Source: Aquiflexum balticum DSM 16537
Lineage (GTDB): Bacteria > Bacteroidota > Bacteroidia > Cytophagales > Cyclobacteriaceae
Assembly: GCF_900176595.1 (NCBI RefSeq)
Contig: NZ_LT838813.1
Location: forward strand, 1,054,001 to 1,118,000
Direction of reading: 5' to 3'
DNA: 64,000 nt
Part shown: piece after piece, positions 44,424 to 53,860 of the stretch
Layout: every line of letters begins with the position of its first letter
How positions within the stretch are numbered: the first letter of the stretch is position 1
Made by a program: the position numbers and the translations under genes
Notes under the pieces: model-generated
Told to the model about the DNA's origin: nothing
What the model saw: the letters and a program-made list of their open reading frames with translations, nothing else
Databases searched by the model: none

Positions 44424-45770
44424 ATGCGCAAAGAAAAATTCATAATCATCCACCTCATCTTATTATTCATCACTTTGCCGTTTATGTCTCAGGCCCAAAA
44501 TATAAAAGCTTTGGTGGGAGGCACTTTGATTGATGGATTTGGTGGACCGCCTTTAAGAAATTCTGTGATCATTATTGAAAATGAAAGAATTAAAGAAATC
44601 GGGCAGGTCAACAATACGGCGATTCCGGAGGGTGCAGAAGTAATTTCCACAGAAGGAATGTCTGTCATGCCGGGTCTTTGGGACATGCATGTGCACCTTA
44701 TGATCAATGGTCACAGTAATTACACCCATTGGGACAGTACTTATATAGGAATTTTTGAATCCGTGATTATGCCCTCTTCAGCACATCAACTCCTGCTTGC
44801 AGGAGTCACAAGCGCCCGTGATTTGGGTGCCCCATTGGAGGCAAGTATCAATGTAAGAGACAGGATCAATAATGGCGAAATTCCAGGCCCTACGATCTAT
44901 GTATCCGGACCATTTATACAAAAAGAACCCTACCCCGGCACAAAGGCATTCCGTTGGGGAGTCAATGGTCCTGCTGATGCCAGGGAAAAAGTCAAGAAAT
45001 TGGTGGATGCAGGAGTAGATGTAATTAAGTTGATTGACCATGATGAAATGACTTTTGAGGAGGCCAAAGCTGTGGTGGATGAAGCGCATAAATACGGGAA
45101 ATCTGTCGTCGCACATTCACATCGACCCGATGAAATCAGAATCGGAATGAAAATAGGAGTAGACTGCTTTGAACATACAGGACTTTCGTCTGCACCGGAA
45201 TATCCTGAGGACATCATTGACCTCATCAAAGAACGTACTGCGAAAATGAACATGGGGCCTTTGTTCTGGACACCAACCGTGGAAGTATTGTACAATTATG
45301 AATACATGCGCAACAATCCTGAAAACTTAGATGATCCATCCTGGCATTTGGGGCTGCCTGATTCGGTCATCAGAGATATCAGGGCTTCACAGAGGTATCC
45401 AGGAAGAATGCCTTATTTCCAACTTACGCCTGTCAGAAAACCGACTTTGGAAAGAAAAATCAACCAACTCAAAGATGCCGGTGTGGTCCTGATGATAGGA
45501 ACCGACAGTGGCATCCCTATGAAATTCCACAGCCAAAGCACCTGGAATGAATTGGATGTGTGGGTCAATGAGTTTGGATTTGATCCCATGCTGACCATCA
45601 AAGCTGCCACCTATTGGCCTGCTGTAGCTATGAGAGTTGAGAATGATTATGGCACCGTCAGCGAAGGAAAATACGCAGATATCATCGCAGTGAAAGGAGA
45701 TGTCCTCCGCCACATCAGCTTATTGCAAAATGTGGATATGGTGATCAAACATGGGAAAAAGGTGAAGTGA
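44424..45770 (+). CDS. Exported amidohydrolase (imidazolonepropionase-like)
   Basis: A 448-residue metal-dependent hydrolase with a signal peptide (IIHLILLFITLPFMSQA). The TIM-barrel metal ligands are visible: MHVHL (HxH), the lysine in VDVIKLIDHD, the histidine in VVAHSHRPDE, EHTG and the aspartate in GTDSGIP. The small beta domain starts ALVGGTLIDGFGG and closes YADIIAVKGD. Family members act on cyclic amides, dipeptides or lactone-like substrates; exact substrate unknown. Confidence 0.86.
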   Translation: MRKEKFIIIHLILLFITLPFMSQAQNIKALVGGTLIDGFGGPPLRNSVIIIENERIKEIGQVNNTAIPEGAEVISTEGMSVMPGLWDMHVHLMINGHSNYTHWDSTYIGIFESVIMPSSAHQLLLAGVTSARDLGAPLEASINVRDRINNGEIPGPTIYVSGPFIQKEPYPGTKAFRWGVNGPADAREKVKKLVDAGVDVIKLIDHDEMTFEEAKAVVDEAHKYGKSVVAHSHRPDEIRIGMKIGVDCFEHTGLSSAPEYPEDIIDLIKERTAKMNMGPLFWTPTVEVLYNYEYMRNNPENLDDPSWHLGLPDSVIRDIRASQRYPGRMPYFQLTPVRKPTLERKINQLKDAGVVLMIGTDSGIPMKFHSQSTWNELDVWVNEFGFDPMLTIKAATYWPAVAMRVENDYGTVSEGKYADIIAVKGDVLRHISLLQNVDMVIKHGKKVK

Positions 45771-46123
45771 GAAGCAAGATTCAAGACACAAGACGCAAGA
45801 CATAAGATGCAAGACATAAGATGCAAAGCCTGTCCCGAGGTAAAAAGGGGAATCAAGACTGAGGGAAAGTTTGATTCTTTGGTTCTCTCAGAAATTCCCT
45901 TTGACCTTTGCGTACCCATTTCGTCCTTTGCGGTTAAACATATTTTTCTAACCGCAAAGAGTGCAAAGAATTTTAGGGCAGGGGATTATCCTCTTTTAGG
46001 CGTAGAGTTGCCTTTCGAGACAGGCGGGGCATACTTGCAGTAAATAGTCTATGTGCGCTATGCGGACTATGGGATAATAACTTATCTCTTATCAAAATCT
46101 TCGAGGTCTGAAAGCCTAAAAGA
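45771..46123. repeat. Intergenic repeats, including a CTTTGCGG inverted repeat
   Basis: First part: four short tandem units of AAGACATAAGATGC-type sequence (45778-45826). Then CTTTGCGGTTA paired with TAACCGCAAAG around 45920-45965 forms a long hairpin. No gene is visible. Confidence 0.65.
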
Positions 46124-46885
46124 TTAGCGTAGAAAAGCCCTGACCGTTTCCACTACAGCAGCAGGCTGTTCGGCGTGCAGCCAATGACCGGCATTTTTGA
46201 TGAAAATGACATGACTGTTCGGAAACATCTTTGAAATATCCTCCTTGTCCTGTTCAGTGATATAATCAGAATTCTCCCCTCCCATGAAAAGCGTAGGTTT
46301 GTCGAAGGTTTTATCTGAAACAATTTCTTCCCCGACATTATCGATTTTCTCCGTGATCACCGGAAGATTGATTTTCCACATAAATCCACCTGACTCATTT
46401 CTTCCCAGACTTTTTAGCAAAAACTGACGGATACCGGGTATCTTGATATATGTTGAAAGGATATCATCCGCCTCTTTTCTTGATTTTAGTTCATTGATCG
46501 GAATAGCATTCAGCCCTTCCAGAATCCTTTGATGATGTACGGGATAAAATCTTGGTGCTATGTCCGCAACAATCAATTTATTGACTTTTTCAGGATATTT
46601 GAAACCAAATTTCATGACCGTCTTTCCTCCCATGGAATGTCCCATCAGGTTGGCTTTTTCGAGCCCCTCCCCATCCATCAGCTCTTTTATATCATCCGCC
46701 ATCACCTCATAATTCCAATCCGCACTTTGTGGAGAATCCCCATGGTTTCTCTGATCTACCAGATAAAGGGTGAAATCTTTTTCCAGTTCCTTGGCTATAC
46801 TGAACCAATTATCAGCAGAACCGAACAAGCCATGCAAAATAATCAGTGGTTCTCCGCTGCCGGATTTTTTAAAATTGAGTTTCAT
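46124..46885 (-). CDS. Alpha/beta hydrolase (YbfF-type esterase)
   Basis: A 253-residue hydrolase. The oxyanion region is LHGLFGSADNW, the nucleophile elbow GHSMGGK, and the catalytic histidine lies in NAGHWLHAEQP; the acid is probably in the MGGENSDYI segment. These phrases are those of YbfF-like acyl esterases. Cytoplasmic, no signal peptide. Single gene. Confidence 0.86.
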   Translation of the reverse strand: MKLNFKKSGSGEPLIILHGLFGSADNWFSIAKELEKDFTLYLVDQRNHGDSPQSADWNYEVMADDIKELMDGEGLEKANLMGHSMGGKTVMKFGFKYPEKVNKLIVADIAPRFYPVHHQRILEGLNAIPINELKSRKEADDILSTYIKIPGIRQFLLKSLGRNESGGFMWKINLPVITEKIDNVGEEIVSDKTFDKPTLFMGGENSDYITEQDKEDISKMFPNSHVIFIKNAGHWLHAEQPAAVVETVRAFLR

Positions 46886-47056
46886 AAATGTTTTAGTCTC
46901 AAATAGTAAGTAGAAATGACAAGTTTATATTTTAGAAAGAATTTTTTGACCGATGACCGATGTCAGATGACCGAGGTTGCCCATTGCTTTTAAATAGGGG
47001 AGCTATGTTAAATCAACCATATGTTTTTTGATTTGCTGATTTCAACTATTGTCAAA

Positions 47057-47953
47057 TCACCTCCTATTCCCTATCCAAACTCCAAAAATAACAGCAAGGA
47101 TCCCAAAATAGTGTCCTGCCAACAAAACTTCTCCATCAAGCAATCCCCACATAATGGCTACAACCGGGATCAGGTAGGTTACAGAACTCGCAAAAACCGT
47201 AGTAGCTACCTTGACCATGACATTGAACAGGATCAAGGCCAATGCGGTACCTACAATGCCCAAGATGGCAAGATATCCTGCTGCTTGAACTGCACCTTCT
47301 ACATGTAATATCTTAAATGAAAATTGTGTAGAGGTAAAAAGATAAATCAAGGCCAAGGGTAAAACAAAAGATAAAGAAATGGCTGTGATTGCAACTGGTT
47401 TCAATTCCACAAATCGATATTTGATAATGTTCAAATTAAGCCCATAACAGGCACAGGCCAATAGCACCAATAAGGCATAGGCATTGATCTCGGAAAAATT
47501 CCCTATTCCTCCTTCTTTGACCATCATAAGGATTAAGACTCCGATGAAGGCAATAACCAAACCAATCCCATTTCTCCTGGTAATCCTGGACTTAAAAAAC
47601 AAAGCCCCTATGATTACCACAAAAAGCGGTGTCATGGCATTGAATACTCCGGTAAGTGAACTGCTGAGTTGGGTTTGGGCCTTTGCAAATAAAAAGGCTG
47701 GGATAAAACTCCCTACCAAACCAACAATGATGAGATTTTTGACCTGCCGTTTATTCAGTCCTTTTAATCTTGGCAAAGAAAGTGGCAATAATACCAATCC
47801 TGCAAATACAATCCTCAAAGCGCCAACTTCACCCGGGGAATAAACTTCCAAGCCTCTTTTGATCAGGATAAAAGAACTCCCCCACACCAAGGCCAAAATA
47901 ATGAGAAAGCCCCAAGCTTTCAGGGTACTCTCAGACTGCAAATCTCTTTCCAT
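47057..47953 (-). CDS. EamA-type drug/metabolite transporter (DMT)
   Basis: A 298-residue inner-membrane protein with ten transmembrane segments in two EamA repeats. The first begins IILALVWGSSFILIKRGLEVYS, the second repeats the pattern ACYGLNLNIIKYRFVELKP, and the C-terminus is IPVVAIMWGLLDGE. Probable exporter of an unknown metabolite. Confidence 0.88.
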   Translation of the reverse strand: MERDLQSESTLKAWGFLIILALVWGSSFILIKRGLEVYSPGEVGALRIVFAGLVLLPLSLPRLKGLNKRQVKNLIIVGLVGSFIPAFLFAKAQTQLSSSLTGVFNAMTPLFVVIIGALFFKSRITRRNGIGLVIAFIGVLILMMVKEGGIGNFSEINAYALLVLLACACYGLNLNIIKYRFVELKPVAITAISLSFVLPLALIYLFTSTQFSFKILHVEGAVQAAGYLAILGIVGTALALILFNVMVKVATTVFASSVTYLIPVVAIMWGLLDGEVLLAGHYFGILAVIFGVWIGNRR

Positions 47954-48012
47954 CTAGGAATTGGGTGATTGGTTTGGCATGCTGGCAATTCGTTAATAAT
48001 ATGTTCAGAAAA

Positions 48013-48144
48013 GAAATGACATCAAAGCGGGTTTAAGACCTCTCTCCCGTACTGTTGTCGGGATCGAGGTGACAAGGCAAAGTTTTCTATGGTCTTGAAT
48101 GCATTTTACAGTTCAAGGGTTTAAATCTCCAAATCTGTCATTGG
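48013..48144 (+). repeat. Dispersed GAAATGACATC repeat, intact copy
   Basis: About 132 bases from GAAATGACATCAAAGCGGG to CCAAATCTGTCATTGG. The gap 47954-48388 consists of this copy, a second copy and simple (CTTGT)-rich sequence. Confidence 0.85.
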
Positions 48145-48174
48145 TAGTTTTTAAAATTTGGCATTTACAGAAAG

Positions 48175-48293
48175 GAAATGACATCAAAGCGGGCTGCAGA
48201 CCTCTCCTTACGTCGAGGTGACAAGGCAAGGTTCTTTCTAGTCTTCAATGCTATTTGCAGTTCTTAACCATCAATTCCTAAATCTGTCAATGG
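48175..48293 (+). repeat. Dispersed GAAATGACATC repeat, second intact copy
   Basis: About 119 bases and the same order of motifs as the copy 30 bases upstream. It served as the uninterrupted reference for placing the IS110 borders at 22283 and 23863. Confidence 0.85.
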
Positions 48294-48388
48294 TATTCTC
48301 GTGACAAGCTTTGGACCTTGTCTTGGTTCTTGTCTCTTGGTTCTTGATTCTTGTCTATTGTCTCTTGTCTCTAAACTCTCGCTTCTCC

Positions 48389-49378
48389 TCAAAACTGATA
48401 ATCCGCATAAACCTCTCCCACCTCTTCCAAAAGGGCTACGACTTCCTGATAACTTTCAGCTGTAACCATCTGTGTACGGAATGGTTTGAAATTCGGCATA
48501 CCTCTGAAATAGTTGGTATAGTGTCTTCTCATTTCCAGTATACCCTGTTTTTCACCTTTCCACTCTACCGAAAAATCCAGGTGTTTTTTGGTGACTCTGA
48601 TTCTTTCTCCAAGATCCGGTCCAGCAAGCTTTTCACCTGTGGCAAAAAAATGTTTGATCTCATTGAAAATCCAGGGATAGCCAATGGAAGCCCTCCCAAT
48701 CATCATTCCATCCACATTATATTTCTCACGGTATTCCTTGGCCCTTTCAGGGGTGTCAATGTCTCCATTTCCAAAAACCGGGATATGTAACCTGGGATTG
48801 TCTTTGACCAAATTCAAATAAGACCAATCTGCCTCCCCTTTATACATCTGCTGACGGGTACGGGCGTGAATACTGATGGCCTGAATACCCACATCCTGTA
48901 ACCTTTCCGCAACCTCCACAATCCTGATAGTATCTTGGGACCAACCCAGCCGGGTTTTGACAGTAACGGGAATATTTACGCTTTTTACTATTTCAGCAGT
49001 CATTCTGACCATTTTATCAATGTCCAGCAAAATCCCGGCACCGGCACCTTTACAGGCCACTTTATTGACAGGACAGCCATAGTTGATATCCAACATATCG
49101 GGGCCAGCTTCCTCCACAATGCTTGCGGCTTCGCGCATGGATTCAATTTCATTTCCAAAAATCTGAATGCCTATGGGCCTTTCGTATTCGAATATATCGA
49201 GTTTCTGAACACTTTTGACGGCATCTCTGATCAGTCCTTCAGAACTGATAAATTCCGTGTACATCAGGTCAGCACCGTTTTCTTTACAGACTGCCCTGAA
49301 GGGCGGATCGCTGACATCTTCCATCGGTGCCAGAAGCAGAGGAAATTCCCCTAATTCCAAGTTTCCTATTTTTACCAC
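48389..49378 (-). CDS. dusB: tRNA-dihydrouridine synthase B
   Basis: A 329-residue FMN-dependent enzyme that reduces uridine in tRNA. The opening LLLAPMEDVSDPPFR, the catalytic-cysteine motif YGCPVNKVACKGAGA and VKTRLGW together with IHARTRQQMYKGEADW are typical of DusB. Length is normal. Transcribed away from the CPBP gene, with 37 bases between the two start codons. Confidence 0.92.
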   Translation of the reverse strand: MVKIGNLELGEFPLLLAPMEDVSDPPFRAVCKENGADLMYTEFISSEGLIRDAVKSVQKLDIFEYERPIGIQIFGNEIESMREAASIVEEAGPDMLDINYGCPVNKVACKGAGAGILLDIDKMVRMTAEIVKSVNIPVTVKTRLGWSQDTIRIVEVAERLQDVGIQAISIHARTRQQMYKGEADWSYLNLVKDNPRLHIPVFGNGDIDTPERAKEYREKYNVDGMMIGRASIGYPWIFNEIKHFFATGEKLAGPDLGERIRVTKKHLDFSVEWKGEKQGILEMRRHYTNYFRGMPNFKPFRTQMVTAESYQEVVALLEEVGEVYADYQF

Positions 49379-49415
49379 TTCGTAATTGTAATTTTCGTGT
49401 AAATTTACCGCAATT

Positions 49416-50357
49416 ATGGAGATTTATAACACCCAAAACCCCATTGCATCCAAAAGTAATTGGCTTTTATCATTTGTTATGATGGTTCTTATCACCTTTG
49501 GAGTATTGATTTTGATGCAAGGACTGGGACTTTTATTGATAAAACCGCTTTTTGGAATTCCGATTGATGAAATGATGTCGCTATTTACAGGTCAATCAGA
49601 AAACTCTGAAGGCAGGATGGCTTTCTTATTTGTTCAAGGGTTAGGTACTGGATTCGGGTTTATCGTTGCAGCCCTCATTATTGCCAAAGTCGTCGACAAA
49701 GCTGATTTGGGTTTTCAACAACAAATGGGCCGTTTTAAGTTCATTGGGCTGGCCATTACCGTATTGGTGATGTTTGGTGGGATATTGTTCAATGGACTGC
49801 TGATAGATTGGAATGCCAATATCACCTTACCGGAAAGCCTGAGCCACATAGAAAAAATGATGCGTGAAAAGGAAGATGAACTGATGTTGCTGACCAAATA
49901 CCTGACTGATTTTGACAGCTTTTCTGAATTCCTGATGGGACTGTTGGTCATTGGTTTACTTGCAGGCTTGGGAGAGGAACTTCTCTTCAGGGGAGTACTT
50001 CAGCCAAAATTGCAATTTTACACAGGCAATGCCCACATGGGGATTTGGCTAGTGGCATTTATCTTCTCCGCCATTCACCTTCAGTTTTATGGGTTTTTCC
50101 CAAGAATGCTTTTAGGAGCTATATTCGGATACTTGTACCACTATTCGGGCAGCCTTGTTTATCCGGTCATTGCACATATTCTCAACAATAGTTTTACTGT
50201 AATTTTGGTATATTTAAATAAATTGGGAAAAATAAACTTTAATATTGAAGAATCGGATCAGGTTTCATTGCCCTTTGCGCTTCTTGGCTTGGTCATTTTG
50301 TTAATCGGCTTAAAGCTATTTAGAGATAAATCCCATAACAATCCCGCTCATGGATAA
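49416..50357 (+). CDS. CPBP family intramembrane metalloprotease
   Basis: A 313-residue membrane protein with about eight transmembrane segments. The CPBP/CAAX-protease motif EELLFRG (near residue 190), FIFSAIHLQF with the second metal ligand and HILNNS are all present. It overlaps the DUF2007 gene by eight bases, starting a run of membrane-related genes that continues through cdsA to psd. Confidence 0.88.
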   Translation: MEIYNTQNPIASKSNWLLSFVMMVLITFGVLILMQGLGLLLIKPLFGIPIDEMMSLFTGQSENSEGRMAFLFVQGLGTGFGFIVAALIIAKVVDKADLGFQQQMGRFKFIGLAITVLVMFGGILFNGLLIDWNANITLPESLSHIEKMMREKEDELMLLTKYLTDFDSFSEFLMGLLVIGLLAGLGEELLFRGVLQPKLQFYTGNAHMGIWLVAFIFSAIHLQFYGFFPRMLLGAIFGYLYHYSGSLVYPVIAHILNNSFTVILVYLNKLGKINFNIEESDQVSLPFALLGLVILLIGLKLFRDKSHNNPAHG

Positions 50358-50556
50358 CTGGCAAAAAGTATTCGCAGACGCTTCCCCGGTCAGGGCCGAA
50401 ATAGTAAAATCGGTTTTGGAAGAGAATGAAATAGCCGCAGTGGTACTGAATAAGAAAGAATCCGTGTATCAGATTCATGGCCAATATGAGGTAATGGTTC
50501 AGAAAAATGAATTTTTGAAGGCGCTAAACATAGTAAAATATGAGATCTCCTTTTAG
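50350..50556 (+). CDS. DUF2007 family protein
   Basis: A 68-residue cytoplasmic protein (VFADASPVRAEIVKSVLEEN ... YEVMVQKNEFLKALNIVK) that matches DUF2007, a family named 'putative signal transducing protein' with a small alpha-beta fold. It overlaps both neighbours (8 and 17 bases), so translational coupling is likely. Confidence 0.85.
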   Translation: MDNWQKVFADASPVRAEIVKSVLEENEIAAVVLNKKESVYQIHGQYEVMVQKNEFLKALNIVKYEISF

Positions 50557-51397
50557 GATGAGAGAACGCTTCAATATCAATAATTACAGCAATCTCGGGC
50601 AGAGAGTGATTACAGGTCTTGTAGGTGCAGGGATTATTGTGGCAGGTTCATATTATAGTCCATGGCTGTATTTTATCATATTTGCACTGATTTTGGGATT
50701 TGCACAAATGGAGTTTTATAAGCTGTCAGGATTGGATGGGATGCTTCCTTTAAAAAGTTTTGGAACCTTCCTGGGCGTAACCATTTTTGCACTTTCGTTT
50801 TTTATCGGTATGGAACGCTTGGAGGAGAAATATTACTTTCTGATCTTCCCTTTGGCCTCCTTGGTGTTTTTCATCAAACTGTATCGAAAATCGGACAAAA
50901 AGCCTTTTACAGGAATTGCCTTTACCTTTTTGGGAATATTCTATGTGGCAGTCCCCTTTTCATTACTTAATGTTGCCGCTTTTTCCGTAGATGGATCCTT
51001 TCACTATGAGATTATCATCGGATCACTTTTGATCCTTTGGGCGAGTGATTCCGGCGCTTATTTTGCAGGAACCAAGTTCGGAAAGACCAAACTCTTTGAA
51101 AGGGTTTCACCAAAAAAATCCTGGGAAGGATTCTTGGGCGGAGCGGCATCTGCTTACCTGATTGCTTATTTTTTGGGCATATATTTCAACTCCATACCCG
51201 AATGGCAATGGTTGGGAGTGGCTACTATTATTATCATAGCGGGGACTTATGGAGACCTGATTGAATCACTTTTCAAACGAAGTATAGAGATAAAGGATTC
51301 AGGAAAATCCCTACCTGGACATGGTGGCTTTATGGACCGTTTTGATGGATTGCTATTATCCGCCCCATTTATAGCTGCATTTTTGAAAATCTTCTAA
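50540..51397 (+). CDS. cdsA: Phosphatidate cytidylyltransferase
   Basis: CdsA makes CDP-diacylglycerol, the precursor of phospholipids, in the inner membrane. The 285-residue product has the family signature SLFKRSIEIKDSGKSLPGHG then GFMDRFD near the C-terminus, and about seven transmembrane segments. Start at 50540 or the Met six codons later. The later psd gene of the same pathway lies 1.4 kb downstream. Confidence 0.93.
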   Translation: MRSPFRMRERFNINNYSNLGQRVITGLVGAGIIVAGSYYSPWLYFIIFALILGFAQMEFYKLSGLDGMLPLKSFGTFLGVTIFALSFFIGMERLEEKYYFLIFPLASLVFFIKLYRKSDKKPFTGIAFTFLGIFYVAVPFSLLNVAAFSVDGSFHYEIIIGSLLILWASDSGAYFAGTKFGKTKLFERVSPKKSWEGFLGGAASAYLIAYFLGIYFNSIPEWQWLGVATIIIIAGTYGDLIESLFKRSIEIKDSGKSLPGHGGFMDRFDGLLLSAPFIAAFLKIF

Positions 51398-51469
51398 AAT
51401 TACCCCTTGGTTATTATAAAAACTCCTTAATATTGTACCAAATTTCATAGTCAACTAAATAAACCCAAT

Positions 51470-52747
51470 ATGGCTTACATTGAACCGGCCCCAATCAAGG
51501 ACATGGAAAATCCTTTGGAGTCAATGATGGAAAGATTTAACATCGCCGCAGAAAAACTTGGACTCTCAAACGAGGTTTACAATGTGCTGAAAAATCCCGC
51601 CAAGCAAGTAATCGTGTCTTTGCCCATAACCATGGACAGTGGCAAAATTCAGGTTTTTGAGGGTATCAGGGTAATCCACTCCAATATCCTCGGTCCTGCC
51701 AAAGGCGGAATCCGATTTGCTCCTGACGTACACCTTGATGAAGTTAAAGCACTTGCTGCTTGGATGACCTGGAAATGTGCGGTCGTGGATATACCATACG
51801 GAGGAGGTAAAGGCGGTGTACGATGCAATCCGAGGGAAATGTCTGCCGGAGAAATTGAAAGACTGATGCGGGCCTATACCTTGGCTATGATTGATGTGTT
51901 TGGACCTGACAAGGATATTCCTGCACCGGACATGGGAACGGGTCCCCGGGAAATGGCTTGGTTGATGGATGAATATTCAAAAGCACATGGAATGACGGTG
52001 AACGCTGTTGTTACCGGTAAACCACTGGTTTTGGGAGGTTCATTGGGAAGAACAGAGGCCACGGGACGTGGGGTCATGGTAACTGCCCTTGCCGCAATGC
52101 AAAAATTGAAAATCAATCCTTTTCAGGCATCCTGTGCCGTTCAGGGATTTGGAAATGTGGGTTCCTGGGCAGCTTTGTTGTTGGAAGAAAGGGGCCTGAG
52201 AGTTGTCGCGATTTCTGATATTTCCGGAGCATACCACAATGAAAACGGTATCAATATCCAAGAAGCCATTACCTACAGGGACAACAATAAAGGAACATTG
52301 GAAGGATTCAAAGGAGCAGAAAAACTCACTGATCCCATGGAAATATTGGAGTTGGAAGTGGATGTTCTCGTGCCTGCCGCGGTAGAAGACGTGATCACCA
52401 TCAAAAATGTGGATAAAATCAGGGCCAAACTGATCGTTGAAGGTGCCAATGGCCCGACTTCAGCAAAAGCAGATGCCATCATCAACGAAAAAGGAATCAT
52501 GGCCGTACCTGATATCCTGGCAAATGCCGGCGGTGTAACTGTTTCCTATTTTGAATGGGTACAAAACCGATTGGGCTACAAATGGACTGCAGAACGCGTA
52601 AACAGAAGGTCGGACAGAATCATGAAAGATGCTTTTGACCACGTTTATGAAGCATCGGTGAAATACGATGTCCCCATGAGAATTGCTGCTTATATCGTTG
52701 CAATAGATAAAGTTGCAAAAACCTATACCTTTAGGGGTGGATTCTAA
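51470..52747 (+). CDS. gdhA: Glutamate dehydrogenase family (Glu/Leu/Phe/Val)
   Basis: A 425-residue NAD(P)-dependent amino-acid dehydrogenase, a hexamer in the cytoplasm. The substrate lysines are in GGIRFAPDVH-AAWMTWKCAVVD, the signature PYGGGKGGVRCNP, and the nucleotide-binding loop AVQGFGNVGSW. Length and the segment VEGANGPTSAKAD match glutamate dehydrogenases of Bacteroidota; leucine dehydrogenase would be shorter. Confidence 0.9.
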   Translation: MAYIEPAPIKDMENPLESMMERFNIAAEKLGLSNEVYNVLKNPAKQVIVSLPITMDSGKIQVFEGIRVIHSNILGPAKGGIRFAPDVHLDEVKALAAWMTWKCAVVDIPYGGGKGGVRCNPREMSAGEIERLMRAYTLAMIDVFGPDKDIPAPDMGTGPREMAWLMDEYSKAHGMTVNAVVTGKPLVLGGSLGRTEATGRGVMVTALAAMQKLKINPFQASCAVQGFGNVGSWAALLLEERGLRVVAISDISGAYHNENGINIQEAITYRDNNKGTLEGFKGAEKLTDPMEILELEVDVLVPAAVEDVITIKNVDKIRAKLIVEGANGPTSAKADAIINEKGIMAVPDILANAGGVTVSYFEWVQNRLGYKWTAERVNRRSDRIMKDAFDHVYEASVKYDVPMRIAAYIVAIDKVAKTYTFRGGF

Positions 52748-52820
52748 TCCCGCCTGAAAAGAAAGTTTATTATATTTGGGCTGTGGATGGAAACATTCAC
52801 AGCCTTTTAAATTTGCTATC

Positions 52821-53480
52821 ATGTCTATACATAAAGAAGGAAGAAAATTACTGTTTTGGCTATTGCTTATACTAGCCGGTCTTAATTTTGGTTTATCCCA
52901 AATCATTCCTGAACAGGAAACTGTTTTGAATCTTGTGCTGCTTGTCAGTATCGTCTTTTATATTCTTATTCTTCAATTTTTCCGGAATCCTTACGTTCCG
53001 CTTCCCAATGAGGATAAACTTGTCTTTGCACCAGCAGATGGAAAGGTGGTGGTCATAGAAGAAACTACCGAAAATGAATACCTTCATGAAAGAAGGATTC
53101 AGGTATCTATTTTCATGTCTCCCATCAATGTACACGTCAACCGCTCGCCCATCAAGGGCATTGTGGAATATTTCAAATACCATCCGGGAAAATATCTTGT
53201 AGCCTGGCATCCAAAATCCAGCCTTGAAAATGAAAGAACCACCATGGTTCTCAAACATCCCAATGGAGTGAAAATCCTGGTAAGGCAGATTGCCGGGGCC
53301 TTGGCAAGAAGGATCAAATGGTATGTAAAGGAAGGATCACCATTGCCACAGGGCGGGGAATTCGGATTTATCAAATTCGGATCAAGAGTAGACGTATTCC
53401 TCCCCTTGGATGCAGAAGTTTTGGTCAGTATTGATGAAAAAACCAAGGGCGGAAAAACCCCGATCGCGAGGTTGAAATGA
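52821..53480 (+). CDS. psd: Phosphatidylserine decarboxylase family proenzyme
   Basis: A 219-residue membrane-associated enzyme that makes phosphatidylethanolamine. I start at the ATG at 52821 (MSIHKEGRK); an earlier Met at 52776 is less likely. After two hydrophobic segments, the pattern FAPADGKVVVIEE and FMSPINVHVNRSP leads to the self-cleaving motif FIKFGSRVDVFLP, where the serine becomes the pyruvoyl group. The short length is that of the soluble-type Psd. Together with cdsA it places phospholipid synthesis genes in this run. Confidence 0.9.
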   Translation: MSIHKEGRKLLFWLLLILAGLNFGLSQIIPEQETVLNLVLLVSIVFYILILQFFRNPYVPLPNEDKLVFAPADGKVVVIEETTENEYLHERRIQVSIFMSPINVHVNRSPIKGIVEYFKYHPGKYLVAWHPKSSLENERTTMVLKHPNGVKILVRQIAGALARRIKWYVKEGSPLPQGGEFGFIKFGSRVDVFLPLDAEVLVSIDEKTKGGKTPIARLK

Positions 53481-53484
53481 TTGT

Positions 53485-53610
53485 GCTCCTCGAGATTTGC
53501 AATCGCGAGGACAGATGAATGGAATTTGCAATTCCATAGACTCAAATCGGACTGATACCAGGATTACAAATCCTGTTTATCTGGATTCGCCATTACAAAT
53601 GTCGAATAGC
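53485..53610 (+). repeat. Four-palindrome repeat (CCTCG family), copy 1
   Basis: Contains ATTTGCAAT-, GGAATTTGCAATTCC-, CAGGATTACAAATCCTG- and TTACAAATGTC-type palindromes in a row. Other copies are at 53611-53706, 56385-56525, 57898-58024 and 58025-58153, all in one orientation. Confidence 0.85.
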
Positions 53611-53706
53611 GCTCCTCGGGATTTGAAATCCCGAGGACAGATGAAGGGAATTTGCAATTCCCAATTGCTCAATTCGGATTGTTACCAGGATTAGAAATCC
53701 CGAAGA
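53611..53706 (+). repeat. Four-palindrome repeat, copy 2 (truncated)
   Basis: Starts with the perfect hairpin CCTCGGGATTTGAAATCCCG, continues with GGGAATTTGCAATTCCC and breaks off within the third palindrome. Confidence 0.8.
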
Positions 53707-53750
53707 TAGAGCTTGAAATCTGTCCTATTGAACAAAATTTTAAAAAAGTT

Positions 53751-53791
53751 AAAACCTGTTAGGAAGAAAAAACCTAACAGGTTTTTTTTTT
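53751..53791 (+). terminator. Strong rho-independent terminator
   Basis: AAAACCTGTTAGG, a 9-base loop and CCTAACAGGTTTT followed by T-tract. It closes the rightward run that ends with psd. Confidence 0.85.
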
Positions 53792-53800
53792 CAAAAAAAA

Positions 53801-53831
53801 TTGACAGCATACTATAAAAACCATATATTTA
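53801..53831 (+). promoter_or_regulatory. Bacteroidota-type promoter
   Basis: TTG at 53801 and TATATTTA at 53824 with 20 bases between them; a close match to TTG / TAnnTTTG. The start codon at 53861 is 30 bases downstream. Confidence 0.5.
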
Positions 53832-53860
53832 GTTAAAAAAACCATAAACCATAAAATCCT

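Noticed and set aside
45807-46043. A 78-codon plus-strand frame in the gap after the amidohydrolase gene
   Set aside because: It runs through simple repeats and a CTTTGCGG hairpin and has no protein-like features.
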